This document shows, piece after piece, positions 21,750-33,372 of a DNA stretch of 64,000 nt (its first letter is position 1; each line of letters begins with the position of its first letter). The DNA is from Lichtheimia corymbifera B2541 (taxonomy: Eukaryota > Mucoromycota > Mucoromycetes > Mucorales > Lichtheimiaceae). Made by a program: the position numbers and the translations under genes. Location of the stretch: positions 186,001-250,000 of the forward strand of contig JNEU01000986.1 of NCBI GenBank assembly GCA_000697475.1. The letters are read 5' to 3'. The notes under the pieces are model-generated. The model searched no databases and was not told the DNA's origin. It saw nothing but the letters and a program-made list of their open reading frames with translations.

Positions 21750-23423
21750 GGTTGTATGTTGTTGTTTGTAAAAGAGTTGACGAACCAAGGAAAAAAAAAG
21801 AGAAATGGATTACAACACGTCGCTCGTTTTTATATCATTATCCACAGGTCCGTTCCGTAGCCGGTGTAGCCTAGGTTACACACACAAGCCTTGGCCGGGT
21901 CTCGTCATCCGATGCCTTGTTCTTTTCCCTCTATTTTTATCACAGGGCACACATACACAAAGCACCGCCTTTGCCGAGCCCTCTCGTTTGTCAAAGTGTA
22001 TTTCAGGACATATCATCGAGGATAATCATCAGGTCATTGGATTTTGTTATATCATCGATCATTGATTAAAGCAACAGAGTGCAAATAAAAGAGCAACAAT
22101 GTGTCAACTGCTGCGATATGCAAAAAGCGGGCTGTATCTATTGTTACTTTTGGATCAGAAAGTAGCCTTTTTTCGTACATCCTCCGACTGGATGTAATCA
22201 TTGATGGGCTTGACCCATGCAATATCACAAGGCGCAGTATACAAAAAAGATCTTTCTTGTGTTCGTGGCGCAGATGCTTGAATTACAATTCAGGGAATAG
22301 CGCCTCTTGATCCTAATCAAATGATGCAATGATAAGGTCAAGTTGATCAGGGCCATTTTCGACATATGGGTATATATCCAAATCAATGGGGATGGTGAGT
22401 GTGAGTGGGTGCGTAAGCTTTGTTTATTCTCGACGTCCTATTAAAAACCAAAACCTTACCTTGGTTTCCCACACATGGAAATCATGCGGGTTGATTCAGT
22501 GGAGAAAAAGAGATAGCAACACCGCTGCATATACGTGTGCACATACACATACGCACATCCAGGTGATGGTTAGGTTTCAATATACATTGCTGTGGACAAC
22601 AATGATGATGAGAGGAATAAACAGCGACATGGAATCTATCGAAAGATGATCACGGGAATTGCCTTGGCAGCATACTTCATCTTTTGTGCCAGCAGCAGAG
22701 GCGCACCTGTGTAACACTTTTAGTTTTGCCACATTACAACACCAATTGATATCCTTCCTTCCATAACATTTCCCTTACAATTGCAAGTCCATATACCGAC
22801 GATGACATTACATAATTGGAAAAGGTATCGTTGGATCGACATTGAAGGATTTCGAAAACAAAAAGGGAAAAGGGCTCGGTGGAGTGTACCATGTTTTTGC
22901 GGAAACCGATTGGGTATAGTTTTATTCACTCTTCACCCCCTGGATCCATTAGCGGGCTCAGGGGAAGGATATTCAAAGGGGTTTATTCATGTAAACATAT
23001 TGTGAAGGCCACAATCCAATATCCCGTGATAATCATCCTATATATGATTGGAGCTTACCCATCGCCCTTGGGAGTATATAGTAGTGTTTGCTGGGCGTCA
23101 TGCTCTTGTTGTCATGTGACATTATAACCAACATCCTTAAAGGGCCATTGCAAATCTGGATCATGCCGTCGATGAAAAGAAAAATAAAAGCTGTTGCAGA
23201 GAGGTGCATACATAATTGTTACAAACATGTGGTGTCACGTCTAAGGGAACGCCCAAGAGTGGAAAGAGGAGAAATGATGGGATAGACGAAAAAAGGTAGA
23301 GGAATTGTTGTTGTCCCATGCATAGGGCAAAATAAGAAGATCAATTTCTTGTATTTGGACATTGATTGCTCCTTTTCTTCTCTCCCACCACTTTTTTTTC
23401 TCTTCTCGTGCACCTTGCATACA
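21750..23423. other. Intergenic between divergent genes, no gene recognised
   Basis: This 1.7 kb lies between the starts of the four-TM gene (minus) and the mucin-like gene (plus), so it should hold both promoters. TATA-like stretches occur (for example TTTTATATCATT near 21828), with a CT-rich tract at 23371-23405 just upstream of the plus-strand ATG. No frame here is convincing. Confidence 0.5.
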
Positions 23424-24333
23424 ATGATACCACTAGCTATACTTGTAATACTTTCATTCATGACGCTATCCACCGTACAGCAAGGTACGTATATACACAC
23501 AATCCCTCTTCTTCTCCTATCAACGCAATGCAATTAATAGATGCTGACTTTGATTAGTAATGGAGGAGGAAGACGAAAGTGATCCTACAGGTGATGATGC
23601 TTTCAGTGGTGATCCCACTGGTGAAGATAGCCCTAATGACTCAGACGACCCGAGTGACAACGAAGGCAAGTGCCACGATGATCCATAGCAAACCTGCATC
23701 TAGGAAGACTTACATACAAGCAAACAACAAATAGATCCAACAGCACCTATTGATTCAGCTCCCAGCCCAATCGATCAACAACCCAGCGTACCAGCAAGTC
23801 CTTCATCACCACCTTCTACGCCTATTGCTCCATCATCAGCACCAGTACCAGCACCAGCACCACCTAATGCGGTGACTTCATCCACTATTGAGCACGTTGC
23901 ATCTACAACATCAACCTTACCATCCCATACTTTTGATCCTGCAGCACAGATCGACAATAGCGGTAGTGGTGGTAGTGGTCATGGTAGTAGCCCTGGTGCC
24001 ATTGCAGGTGGAATTATTGGTGGATTGGTTGGTATTGCTATTCTCGGTGGGATTTTCTTTCTATGTCTTCGGAAGAAACCAGTTGCAAAGGCATCCACAG
24101 ATTTGCCACCATCACAAGCGGCTTCTTCTACTATGCCAATGACTGGAGCAGGTCCATCAGCAGCAGCAGCAGCAGCAACAGGTACGGCGGCTATGAACCC
24201 ATTTAATGATCCAGAAAAACAATTACCACCGCCACCACCTCCTCCACAACCCCAAGTCGTTGGCTTTCACGCTTGGAATGCTGCATCTTCCTCAGACATG
24301 CTGGCATCCTCTGCTGCTCACTATACCCGATAA
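23424..24333 (+). CDS. Secreted mucin-like single-pass membrane protein
   Basis: Three exons, 23424-23484, 23558-23665 and 23735-24333, give 255 aa. A signal peptide (MIPLAILVILSFMTLSTVQQ) is followed by an acidic repeat-like part (DPTGDDAFSGDPTGEDSPND), a long Ser/Thr/Pro/Ala stalk suited to O-glycosylation, a glycine-rich AIAGGIIGGLVGIAILGG membrane segment ending in FFLCLRKK, and a cytoplasmic tail with a proline run (PPPPPPP). This layout is that of fungal cell-surface sensors and mucins (Mid2/Wsc-like architecture) without a WSC domain. The second intron uses a GC donor (AAG|GCAAGT at 23666). A role in cell-wall sensing is an inference from architecture. Confidence 0.8.
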
Positions 24334-25018
24334 ACGACATTATTGTTGTCGCTTGTAAAACATTTCCTTCTTCCCCGATCATCATCATCGTTAATCCTGT
24401 TGTCAATAAACATGGCTGACTTAAAAAAAATCCCAAGTGACATAGTATCAGCAAGAAGGCGAGATACCTCGATATACGAAGGAGCCCCAAAATAAGATTT
24501 CAATCTTAATTTACTACTCGATGCTATACTGATCAAACGATTAAGGTCTTTTCAATTAGACGGCAGGTATGCGACAGCTGCTGCGAAGTGATTGACCACA
24601 TGCTAGATAACCCACAGGTCGACAAAATATCCATCTCAGGAACTCAAAAACGTGATCCTCGATCCTACATTTGAAAGACTGGATCATATTTGCGTAGGCT
24701 TGATGGATCAAATCAATGCTTGTCACAGGATCGTATATATCGACTCGGGTAAAATCTCAATAGACCTTGCCCTTCCTTATTGCTTTGTTCCACTCATGTG
24801 GTAGCAGGAGTGCATACATGTATGTTTGAGATATAAACATGCATGCTTGGGCGTGATGGTGATATAAGGAAGAATCTGTGCATATGATTAAATTCTGTTA
24901 ATAAGAAAACTTTGGCCAAAGGCAAGTAATGCATTGAATTATTAGGATCAACTTTATATAAAAAAACGAGAAAGAGGAGATGTATGTATGTGTTGTGACA
25001 TGCTAGGATAATGATGCC
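24334..25018. other. Intergenic, convergent gene ends
   Basis: Lies between the 3' ends of the mucin-like gene (plus) and the PKA regulatory subunit gene (minus). It is AT-rich. I see no gene and no structured element. Confidence 0.55.
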
Positions 25019-26140
25019 TTATGACTGCTTGTCATTGCTATGAACTTCTTTGAGGATGGCGTGATAGTTTTCGGAATTGCGTTTCAAGATATCCATGACA
25101 GGGCCTAGTAGACGAGTAAACGCGCTCTTGTCAAGGGTGACGCATTTTAAACGGCCATGAGCAACAACAGTAGCTGCTCGGGGATTGTCGTGAAGGAGTG
25201 CCAATTCACCAAAGTAGTCGCCTAGGAAACGCACACACGATGAGATTTTCCATTGTGATTTCTCTTTCTATACACACTTACCTTTACCCAGCCGATTTAC
25301 TTCACGCAACTGATTATCTTCATCCTTTTTGTAAAAGATGGCTTCTCCATCCTCTATCAAATAAAAGTTTTGACCAACATCGCCTTCATGCATGACCACT
25401 TCTTTATCATCGAATTGCACCGGTTCAAGTGCGTCGGCAATCTTGTGTCTTTCATACGTCTTGAGCGATTTGAGGATTGGGACCTCTTCGAGAAACTGTT
25501 CATACATGCGACGTTTACGAGCAGTGCTATCCATCAGAATGGAACGGAATGTGATGCGATCCAGTGCCCATAGGACACCGTCAGACGTGGCAACAATCGT
25601 AGCTGCACGTGGTGCATTATACATGAGAGCCAACTCGCCAAAGCTGCCACCAGGACCATAGCTCGTCACCTTGTTACCATTGATCAAGCAATCAAAGGTG
25701 CCCTGCTCGACAACATAGTAATAATCGCCTTGAGCTCCTTGTTCAATCACCTCTTCACCACTCTTGACCCGCTTCTCAGCCATGGCATCCACCACGGTCC
25801 GATGCTGGTCGTCATCCAAGTTGCGAAACAGAAAATTGTTGCAGATAGCTTCCTTGATGCGTTCTCGTTGTTCATCACTCTTTGGATGTACCACGTACTC
25901 TTGTTGCGTCTTATGTAAGGAGGGTTGAATGGATTCCGCACTCACCGATACTCGTCGTCCTCGATTGGTTGGCAGTGGCAACATGCTTGGAATGTCATCC
26001 GATATGGTGTCGCGTGCTTCAGCAGCTTCGTCGTCGTCATGGTGATAGGGTGGAAACGTTGGATCCGGTTGTGGTGTTTCTGATGTAGTTATACTGATCG
26101 ATTCATTGCTCAATGGATGTACATCCTGTGGTTTAGCCAT
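25019..26140 (-). CDS. cAMP-dependent protein kinase regulatory subunit
   Basis: Two exons, 26140-25282 and 25221-25019, give 353 aa. It inhibits the PKA catalytic subunit and releases it on binding cAMP. Visible parts: an N-terminal acidic, disordered stretch of about 70 residues; the inhibitor segment [11 protein letters not shown] near residue 65, which fits the R-R-x-S type seen in fungal R subunits; and two cyclic-nucleotide-binding domains with phosphate-binding cassettes [16 protein letters not shown] and [16 protein letters not shown], both with the conserved Glu and Arg. The usual N-terminal dimerisation/docking helices are not visible, so either the protein is shortened or an upstream exon was missed. 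Mucorales are known to carry several R-subunit paralogues. The intron lies just before the second cassette. Confidence 0.93.
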
Positions 26141-26439
26141 GATATATCAAATTGGGGGAAAAGGAATAATAAAATCAAACAATTCAATCAATAGCAACAA
26201 ATGGTTTGGGTTTTTTCTTTTGTGTTCTGTTTGCTATTCAGAGAAACAATGAGAGGAAAATGATATATTGCTCTACGGCGTTTTTTCCTACAGGCTAATA
26301 TAGCAGGGCTTTTTTTTTCTTGTTCACGCAATTTTGGCTGTCATGTTTCACCCATCGGAGAAAACCACACTCAAACCATCCTTTATGCAAATGTTACTCG
26401 TGAGACATTTTATCCCCACTCTCCTCATATGACTGCAAC

Positions 26440-27269
26440 TTACCCTCCTGCCAACTCAAGCTTCTTGCCGTGGAGCACCCTAATGATCATCATTGTTATG
26501 TCAATAAATATCAAAGCGCTCTTGTTTCCCCTCACATACTTTGTATAATACAAGTAGAAAAAGTCGCTGTAGAGTGCTGTTTGGATGAGACCTGCTACCC
26601 AAGCAATCCAATCCGTGTGCCCTTCCATCACGTAACGATAGACCCAGTTGACCAGGTACAATGCACGATAGGCTCCCAATGCAAAGAGGTAATGCGTCGT
26701 GATGGTTTCGGCTTCACCCGTTTGTTGTAGCATATACAGCTGAGGCATGATGGCCACCGACTCGAGCCAAATTGAAAACGACCACAACACCTGCATACAA
26801 ATCACACATGGTCAAATTTAACTTGCACCTTTTGTAGAATCAATGATCCTTTTACCTCCACTGGTGTATAGTCGTATGAAAAAGCGACTCCTAAAAGCAT
26901 GGCAAATCCCAAAAGATATTCAAAGCGAAAAGTATCCAATCCAGGGTCATAGCTAGCTCTGTACTTGACCCGCATCAAATACAAGATATACACCGATGAT
27001 GCAATAAAAAATATCTTCATGCAGGTATTGTACAATGAGATGAAATGAAATGTCAAATCCAAGTAGCGTGTCATGAAGACGATGGTATACAGCATTTGTG
27101 TCTTGAAGGAAATACCTATACACTATGTGAGCACGAGGTATACATAGGGTGGGCAGTAAAAGTGAGCATAGTATTTACCGACGCATGACTTGGAATTTTG
27201 GATCTTGAGCAAAAGTATAAAGATGGATGCCAAATGCATCAAATCGGCAAGTAAACGAAATACATTCAT
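26440..27269 (-). CDS. ERD2: ER lumen protein-retaining (KDEL/HDEL) receptor
   Basis: Three exons, 27269-27179, 27115-26856 and 26790-26440, give 233 aa. It retrieves escaped ER residents carrying a C-terminal H/KDEL signal from the Golgi. The family pattern is plain: [20 protein letters not shown] at the start, the [10 protein letters not shown] block, [16 protein letters not shown], a proline-centred [20 protein letters not shown], and [19 protein letters not shown] in the middle, with seven membrane segments overall. The C-terminus ends GKKLELAGG. Its length is a little above the usual 212-220 aa. Introns at the first and third exon junctions have standard ends. Neighbouring genes are also minus strand but separate transcription units. 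Confidence 0.96.
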
Positions 27270-27534
27270 AGTTCCCGGATGAAGAGAGAAAGAAAGAGAG
27301 AAAGAGAACAGGCGTGGCTACTCATCAAGATGGCAAAAAAGGGGGCTTTTTTAGTGATATATTGTCATCATGCAAGATATGGCATGCCCCTATTGGTGCA
27401 TGAATAGCATAACCTGCAGGGGCTGAACAAAGAGCAATACGGGATCAATTAAAGGGAGAATGAGGTATATATATTTTCTTTCATTTACAGTTCTTTGTAT
27501 ACATGCTTATAATGCTCTATCGTATATACAAATC

Positions 27535-29568
27535 TCATTGTTGTGCCACACCAAGCAGAATGCTACCAATGATAACGAATCCCACCACGGCTGAAGTCAC
27601 TTTGACGATACGACGGGTATAATGCTGTGATGGCGTAGTATGTCCGGTTGAAAGTGGGCTTTGTGGACCATGTCGTAACACCAACGCAAGAAGTTGGCCA
27701 AGAGCAAACTCGCCATCCAATTGAAATGCAGGCAGGATATTCAAGAGTGCCAAAGCAAGAGTGAAGGATGAAATGTATCTGAGGAATAGCTCAACAGTGT
27801 GGGGTATCCAAACAGGGAGAAACCAGAATCGAGGATGAAGGATGCCAACTTTGACTATGATTTTGCATGGCAAGTTAGCCCACCTGTCTGTTTTCCTTTA
27901 TCGCTCATGATACTTGCCACTTTCCCAAATATCCACCAGTTCTCCTTCAAATACAAATGCGCCACTGTTTTCGATATTCGATGGGGATGACTTGATGTAT
28001 ACACGAACAAATTGTCCTCGAGTCGAAGGTGTGTGAGGCGTAACGCATTGATCGGCTGATTGACAATCTGCATCCGAGGAACAACGTTTGGCATCCTGTG
28101 ATACCAGTACTTGAGTAGTGGGCAGACATAAGGTCCATTCAGGCTATACAAAGGGTTGGAAATGAATGATTAGTTTGTTTGCTGATCCTCCGTTGTACGC
28201 ATAAATTACCTCGGAAGTAGTAGTAGGATGGAAATCCCGGAAACATGAAATGGATGTGTTGGATGATCGACCAAATGGATAATCGTCATCGATATCGCAA
28301 CATGTTGTGTCATTTGAGCGCGTTGTGTTTGATGCACAGAAGCCTTGTTGGGGTTCATGTCGTTGCTCGCTGTCAAGTAAATAGGTGTTCCAACTGGCAA
28401 TATTGTCGTCCAGTACAAAGTCATTCAACTGATAAACAATCGAAGATGTCGGCAGATGGTAGACCAAAGGCGAATCTTGTCGTACGCTGACAACACTGAC
28501 ACCTCCCAATCCTTCCAGAGATTGCCATCCAACAAGTAGCAGACACAGCTTTAGACCGCCTGATAAGAAGAATAGCACCCATAAATACAATACAATGTTA
28601 TGCCACACGCCTGCGCAAATGATCTTGAGCTGATTGAAAGGAGATAAAAGAGAAAGGGCTTGATCTGGGATATTGACAAAGGCACCAGGATAAATATAGT
28701 ACATGAATACACCAGCACTTTTGATGCGTACACGTTGACTAAGCACCTAATTATGAGTATAGATCCATACGTCTCTGTATACAACCATACCAATAAGATG
28801 CAATTGCATGCCCGGCCTCATGAAATACACCACATACGAGCAATGCCAACAAGTAATATCCAAGATGTGATAATGGAACCGTAATACCGGGGATCTATGG
28901 AGGGAAAAAAGTGAGTTTTGTGTGTGACACCTACGCAGCACCCGTACCGAACCAGATTAAAGGAACTTACCATTGGCTGAAAGACTTGTCCCCCATTATC
29001 ACCACCATCATCAACCATAGATGTGGCAACATCGTTGTTAACATCTTGTTCAAAAGCACGTTTTGCGAATCGATTCGGTGGAGATATGATGGCATTGGAT
29101 GTGTCGGTGGTCGTAGCAGTGGGCCTGAGCGCATACCAAAGAACAGCAATGATCCGCCAAGCTGCATAAGCAATAACCACGAGTCCCACTGCCATAACAG
29201 CAAGAGCAACGATCGTACCAATCGAGAACCAAATCTGCCAGAAACGAGGTGCAGCATGGGCAAGGCGTTGAAAGAGATTGTTGCACTTTTGAGTCGTGTA
29301 TTTGATCTGGAACAAGTTGATTGACCACTGATCGGCTGCTTCTTCGGTTGAAAATGTCGGCAGGATGCCATCGTTTGTTGAGCTCTTTCTACGTCGTCCT
29401 GATTCCTGTTGCCATTGTGTTAACAATAAAGGGGAGTTCCTGAAGTATACATAAAAAGTGTCAAGTCGTTCTTGCCTTTGTCGTACAATAAAACTTTGCT
29501 GCAAACACCACTGCATACAAGATGCCCCAGAGACAAAGGAACTGGAGCACAAGTGCGAATGGATCCAT
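27535..29568 (-). CDS. Site-2 protease-type intramembrane metalloprotease (peptidase M50)
   Basis: Six exons are proposed: 29568-29495, 29439-28971, 28894-28791, 28738-28210, 28143-27918 and 27854-27535, about 573 aa. S2P cleaves membrane-anchored transcription factors such as SREBP within the membrane. Evidence: the zinc-binding VCGVFHEAGHAIAS in a membrane segment, YYIYPGAFVNI after it, the PDZ-like insert with VSVVSVRQDSPLV, a Cys-rich segment CLPTTQVLVSQDAKRCSSD aligning with the animal S2P Cys-rich loop, and LLNILPAFQLDGEF, the second metal-ligand motif. The first exon is less sure: an ATG at 29568 gives a good membrane segment, and a donor at 29494 keeps phase. The donor of the last intron is GCAAGT at 27917 or, less likely, a nearby GT. 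Its partner substrate is not in the window. Confidence 0.9.
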
Positions 29569-29626
29569 TGTTATTATTACAAGTCAAAGTATAAAAAAAA
29601 GAAAGAAAGGAAGGAAAGAGAGAGAG

Positions 29627-30580
29627 CTATTGGGTGTGGGAAAGGGGAAAGAAGAAACTAGCTGGTGCCATCATCTCCACGTCGACGTCAGTAGTAGTTG
29701 CAGAACTTTCCGCCGACGAGTCAGCAGCAGCGTTGGTAGCGGTAGTAGCTGCCAGTTGTCTACAACCATGTTCAATTTCACGCCCTCGCTTCGATAACAA
29801 ATGGGCTGTCTCATTTGCCGAATGTATCATTCCTCCTGCTGTAGCTAGTAGATTTCCCATTGTAACGCGTATCAATCGATCATACCAACAATGAGCTATC
29901 CCAGGCATCGCTTGGATGATACCTTTGTTGTATTATTAAATCACAAATAAGCATCATTACTATCATCATATCATCCAATTCTACTTACCCTGAGCTGTCC
30001 AATGTTCTTCATGATGTATCACCTTGATTAAATCGTTATCCTCAGGCACGTCTTTAAATGTCAAAGTCACCATCACTGGTAATTCCATTTGGAATAAGGA
30101 GAAGGGTATCATTCGTGGGCATAACGTCTGTGTGAGGAAAACCGTGCATGTTTTTTGACCATCAAAGCAAATCTTATCGACTCGTGGCTCTTTGCTATTC
30201 AAGACTTTCCATACTAGCAGCACTCTAAGGATGAACACGTGTGTGTGTGTGTGTGTGTGTGAGTCAAGCTGGGTTGTTCAGACACGTATGTATATATCCG
30301 CTCACGCATAAGTTTACCGGCGTATACTTTCAACTCCAGTGGTGGATAGAAGTGGGGACGCAAACGAAGCTTTTTCAAAGTAGTAATGCTTCAAGACCGT
30401 TTCCTGCTTAGTAGTGTCGAACGAGAATAGGTTTGTCACAACCCCTGATAACGCCACATAACAACAATCCATTTGAGCCTATGGTTGAAAGAGAACATGA
30501 TATGTAATGCAACACGTACGGCGAATGATCTCGTTGTATGGATCTTGTGTCCCGAATGTAGTAATTGGATTTGAGCTCAT
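29627..30580 (-). CDS. SigF-like NTF2-like family protein
   Basis: Four exons, 30580-30520, 30444-30318, 30224-29989 and 29922-29627, give 239 aa in consistent phase. The order of features resembles the fungal SigF-like NTF2-like family: N-terminal DPYNEIIR, then LKHYYFEKASFASPLL, RVLLVWKVLNS, a strand-rich middle (DKICFDGQKTCTVFLTQTL and MELPVMVTLTFKDV) and HHEEHWTAQGIIQAMPGIA near the end of the cone fold. The C-terminus is Ala/Thr-rich and looks disordered. The biochemical role is unknown. A (GT)n microsatellite sits in the intron before exon 3. The gene starts about 500 bp from the divergent eS26 gene. The family assignment is from recalled pattern, not from a search. Confidence 0.75.
30238..30262. 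repeat. (GT)n microsatellite in intron
   Basis: About twelve GT dinucleotides inside the intron (30225-30317) of the SigF-like gene, close to its 3' splice site on the minus strand. Confidence 0.9.
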
Positions 30581-31078
30581 ATGTATTGAAAACAAAAAGA
30601 AGGGGGAAAAGAGGAAAAAAAAAGAAGGAGCAGAATGCAAAAGTTCATCTTGTACAGGATCGGGGCACTAGCCGTAAGAGTGTGGATAAGCGGATATGCA
30701 ATGTATGTGGCAATTGATCAACAAGCAGAAACCACTCTCACGGATGGATTGGTGATGGTGATGTATATTGAGTGGCACGTGCTTATGCAATTTGTAAAGT
30801 AGTATACATGCAAGCCATGATCCATATACTAAGCTAAGGAAGACTTTTATATATCACTCATTCTTATATATCAGTCGTTGTGCTAAAAGGGCATGTGAAG
30901 AATATGGGAGGTGTGTGTGTGTGTGTGCTACAGTGCCATCTGCCTGACTCTTAAATAGGTTGCGGCATGGCTTGTGTTGCCTAGCCAGAGAGGTACACGA
31001 CAGTCACTCAATGGCTCCGCTCAGAGTGCCCAAAGAAGCCAGCCTTGCCGCTATCCAATTGCTCCTCCTTTGTTCATC
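30581..31078. promoter_or_regulatory. Bidirectional promoter region, SigF-like gene / RPS26
   Basis: About 500 bp between the start codons of two divergent genes. It contains an A/G-rich tract near 30590-30640 and a GT tract near 30911-30928. No specific binding site can be named with confidence. Confidence 0.5.
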
Positions 31079-31757
31079 ATGGTACGTTCAGGCATCCATC
31101 CATTGATACAAGCAGCCATCCATCCATCAAATATCCATCCAAACGTCAATACACATCATGGATAAACCGTTGGATGGTTGTTTATTTATACAAGGCACTT
31201 TTTTTTCTGATTATGCTATCCATTTAGACCTGCAAGAGAAGAAACAACGGACGTAACAAGCACGGTCGCGGCCACAACAAGTTTGTTCGCTGCATCAACT
31301 GCTCCCGCTGTGTCCCCAAGGTAACAACATTATCAGTGTTGAATTGCACAAGGCGACAGTGACTGAATGAAGTTGTATTCGATAAATAATAGGATAAGGC
31401 TATCAAGCGTTTCAATGTTCGCAACATGGTCGAGGCTGCTGCCGTCCGTGATCTTCAGGAGGCCTCAGTCTATGAGGGTAGGCCCAATTCACTCTACTCA
31501 ATTCCCCCCTGCTTGCATTGTTACTAAGACCTTGCCTGTAGAATACACCATTCCTAAGCTTTACGTCAAGCTTCACTACTGCGTTTCTTGCGCCATTCAC
31601 GCTCGTGTTGTTCGTGTCCGCTCTGTTGTCGATCGTCGCAACCGTGCTCCTCCCCCACGCTTCCGCTTTGCCAAGGTTGGTTGATGGATATGAGATGAAA
31701 TGTGTATTATCATGAGGTCTAATCATGGTCTTTTTGTTGTCAATATAGAAGGCTTAA
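31079..31757 (+). CDS. RPS26: 40S ribosomal protein S26 (eS26)
   Basis: Five exons: 31079-31081 (the ATG alone), 31228-31320, 31393-31477, 31542-31675 and 31749-31757, giving 107 aa. eS26 sits at the mRNA exit channel of the small ribosomal subunit. The protein has the family blocks [75 protein letters not shown] and the Pro-rich C-terminal PPPRFRF, with the paired Cys that bind zinc (CxxC twice). The first intron falls directly after the start codon and the last leaves only Lys-Ala-stop in the final exon. Both are common in fungal ribosomal protein genes, where introns are often regulatory. Confidence 0.97.
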
Positions 31758-33372
31758 ATTTGTTTTATCAAATGCATATAGCGTGAGGCCTCATCTTGAT
31801 GGGGTTAGATAATAAACAAGCCTTTTTCATTTGCAGCAACGAAAACATCGTCTTTGAAGTGGATTGGAATGCAGCGGGGCTAATGGGATTCGATCTTATG
31901 CTATGGTTTGGAAAAGGGTGGTCAATGTAGCTTCTTGCGTGATCTATGGGGTTACCATTGCTAGGAAGGATAGCTGTCAATCATCGCTAATGTTGACCCG
32001 TGCCTTATGACTGTATCCGATTTTTCTACCTTAGATATGATTTGAAAGCAGTCGCCACGACATCCACCGTACCTTGACCATATATTGTATAACGTGAAAA
32101 GATGATACCTTCTATTGTTTGTCGAATTGAAGTCTGGGGGTGCCTCTACTGCCATAAAAAAAGCAATGTAATAATAGTGATCTAGCAAGATGCAGTATTT
32201 CAAAGGTCACTCGATAAGGCCAAGTAGTGAGGAAGAGGAGGTCTAAGAATGAGTGAATAATTGGACAATGCCACCATTACACGTTCTACCAACACCGAAT
32301 CAGACCTGGCAGGTTATATATCAAAGCAAGAGGCAAAAGCTCCGACAATGACGAGATCGCTGCTACGACCTTTATTGTCTACATGGGTGTTCATTGCTCT
32401 TAGCCTATTACTACTCAAAAGGGAACTTCCTGGGCTTTGTGTGGTCTTCTTTGTGATCAACAACCCAGTTTTGGTAGGACAGCCATGATACGCACCTTGC
32501 AATCGACGTCAAAATGTTATGACATATTATGCCATATCCAATGTGGAAGCCTCTAATGAGACTCATGCATCCATATGAATGTGTTAACTAGCTTTGTTTT
32601 GGAGGATACCAAAAAGGTACATGTTTCTTGTGGAGCAGGATGCCACTTTCTTTAATTATAATGGCATCAGAACGCAACATCATTAAAGCTTTGGCACGGT
32701 GGATTGTGCTCATAGCCATTACAATGGAACACAGGGACTAGAAAGACACACTATAAAGGGAACTCTGGCTAGAGACAAGGGGTATGGAAATGATAGTGCG
32801 GATCAGTGTGTGTACTTTCAGTTGCCGAGTCCGAAGATAGGGCTTGATGTGAAACAAATGATGGTTTCAATGCCAACCAAAAAAAAATCATGATCCAAGG
32901 CTACTGAACTACACACACACACACCACACGACATGTGCAAGCACAGAACGCTGCAATGTCGATCTCGCTCCACTAATAACTTATTGTTGCGGGGATAAAA
33001 ACACTCAGCAACCCAATCGATAATAATTATCTCTGCCCTAAACTTGGAGAGTGCTGTCAAATGCAACGACATGAAGAAGAGGGTGGGATTGCGTTTTATT
33101 GGTTACTATTTAGCAAGGATCATATAAAGGTACAAAAATCAACTAAAATAGCGAGAAACCTATGGTATCAAACAGAAGAACGGTGTAGAAAAGAAAAAAA
33201 GGGCTGGGTGAGCGAGCTATTTTTGGTTCACACTGCTTATTTACAGTAGTACTCTAGACCAAGAACCAGTAGGCTTCATTTCTCATACTTTTCGCCGCTC
33301 ATATCATTACTTTCTTCCTCTCCCTTGCTTAGACGCAACACGCAACAACCTTTATTCCCCGTCAACAGCTAC
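31758..33372. other. Intergenic, no gene recognised
   Basis: 1.6 kb between RPS26 and the Hsp70-like gene. Small frames on both strands show no domain and no consistent splicing. The last 100 bp before 33373 are pyrimidine-rich (TTTCTTCCTCTCCC near 33310), as seen before other starts in the window. Confidence 0.5.

Noticed and set aside
27855..28151. Alternative frame over S2P exon 5 (98 codons)
   Set aside because: The frame starting PEWTLCLPTTQ keeps phase with both neighbouring exons and aligns with the Cys-rich loop of animal S2P.
31758..33372. Small genes in the RPS26-Hsp70 interval
   Set aside because: Reading frames of 60-84 codons on both strands show no conserved pattern and no credible splice joins.
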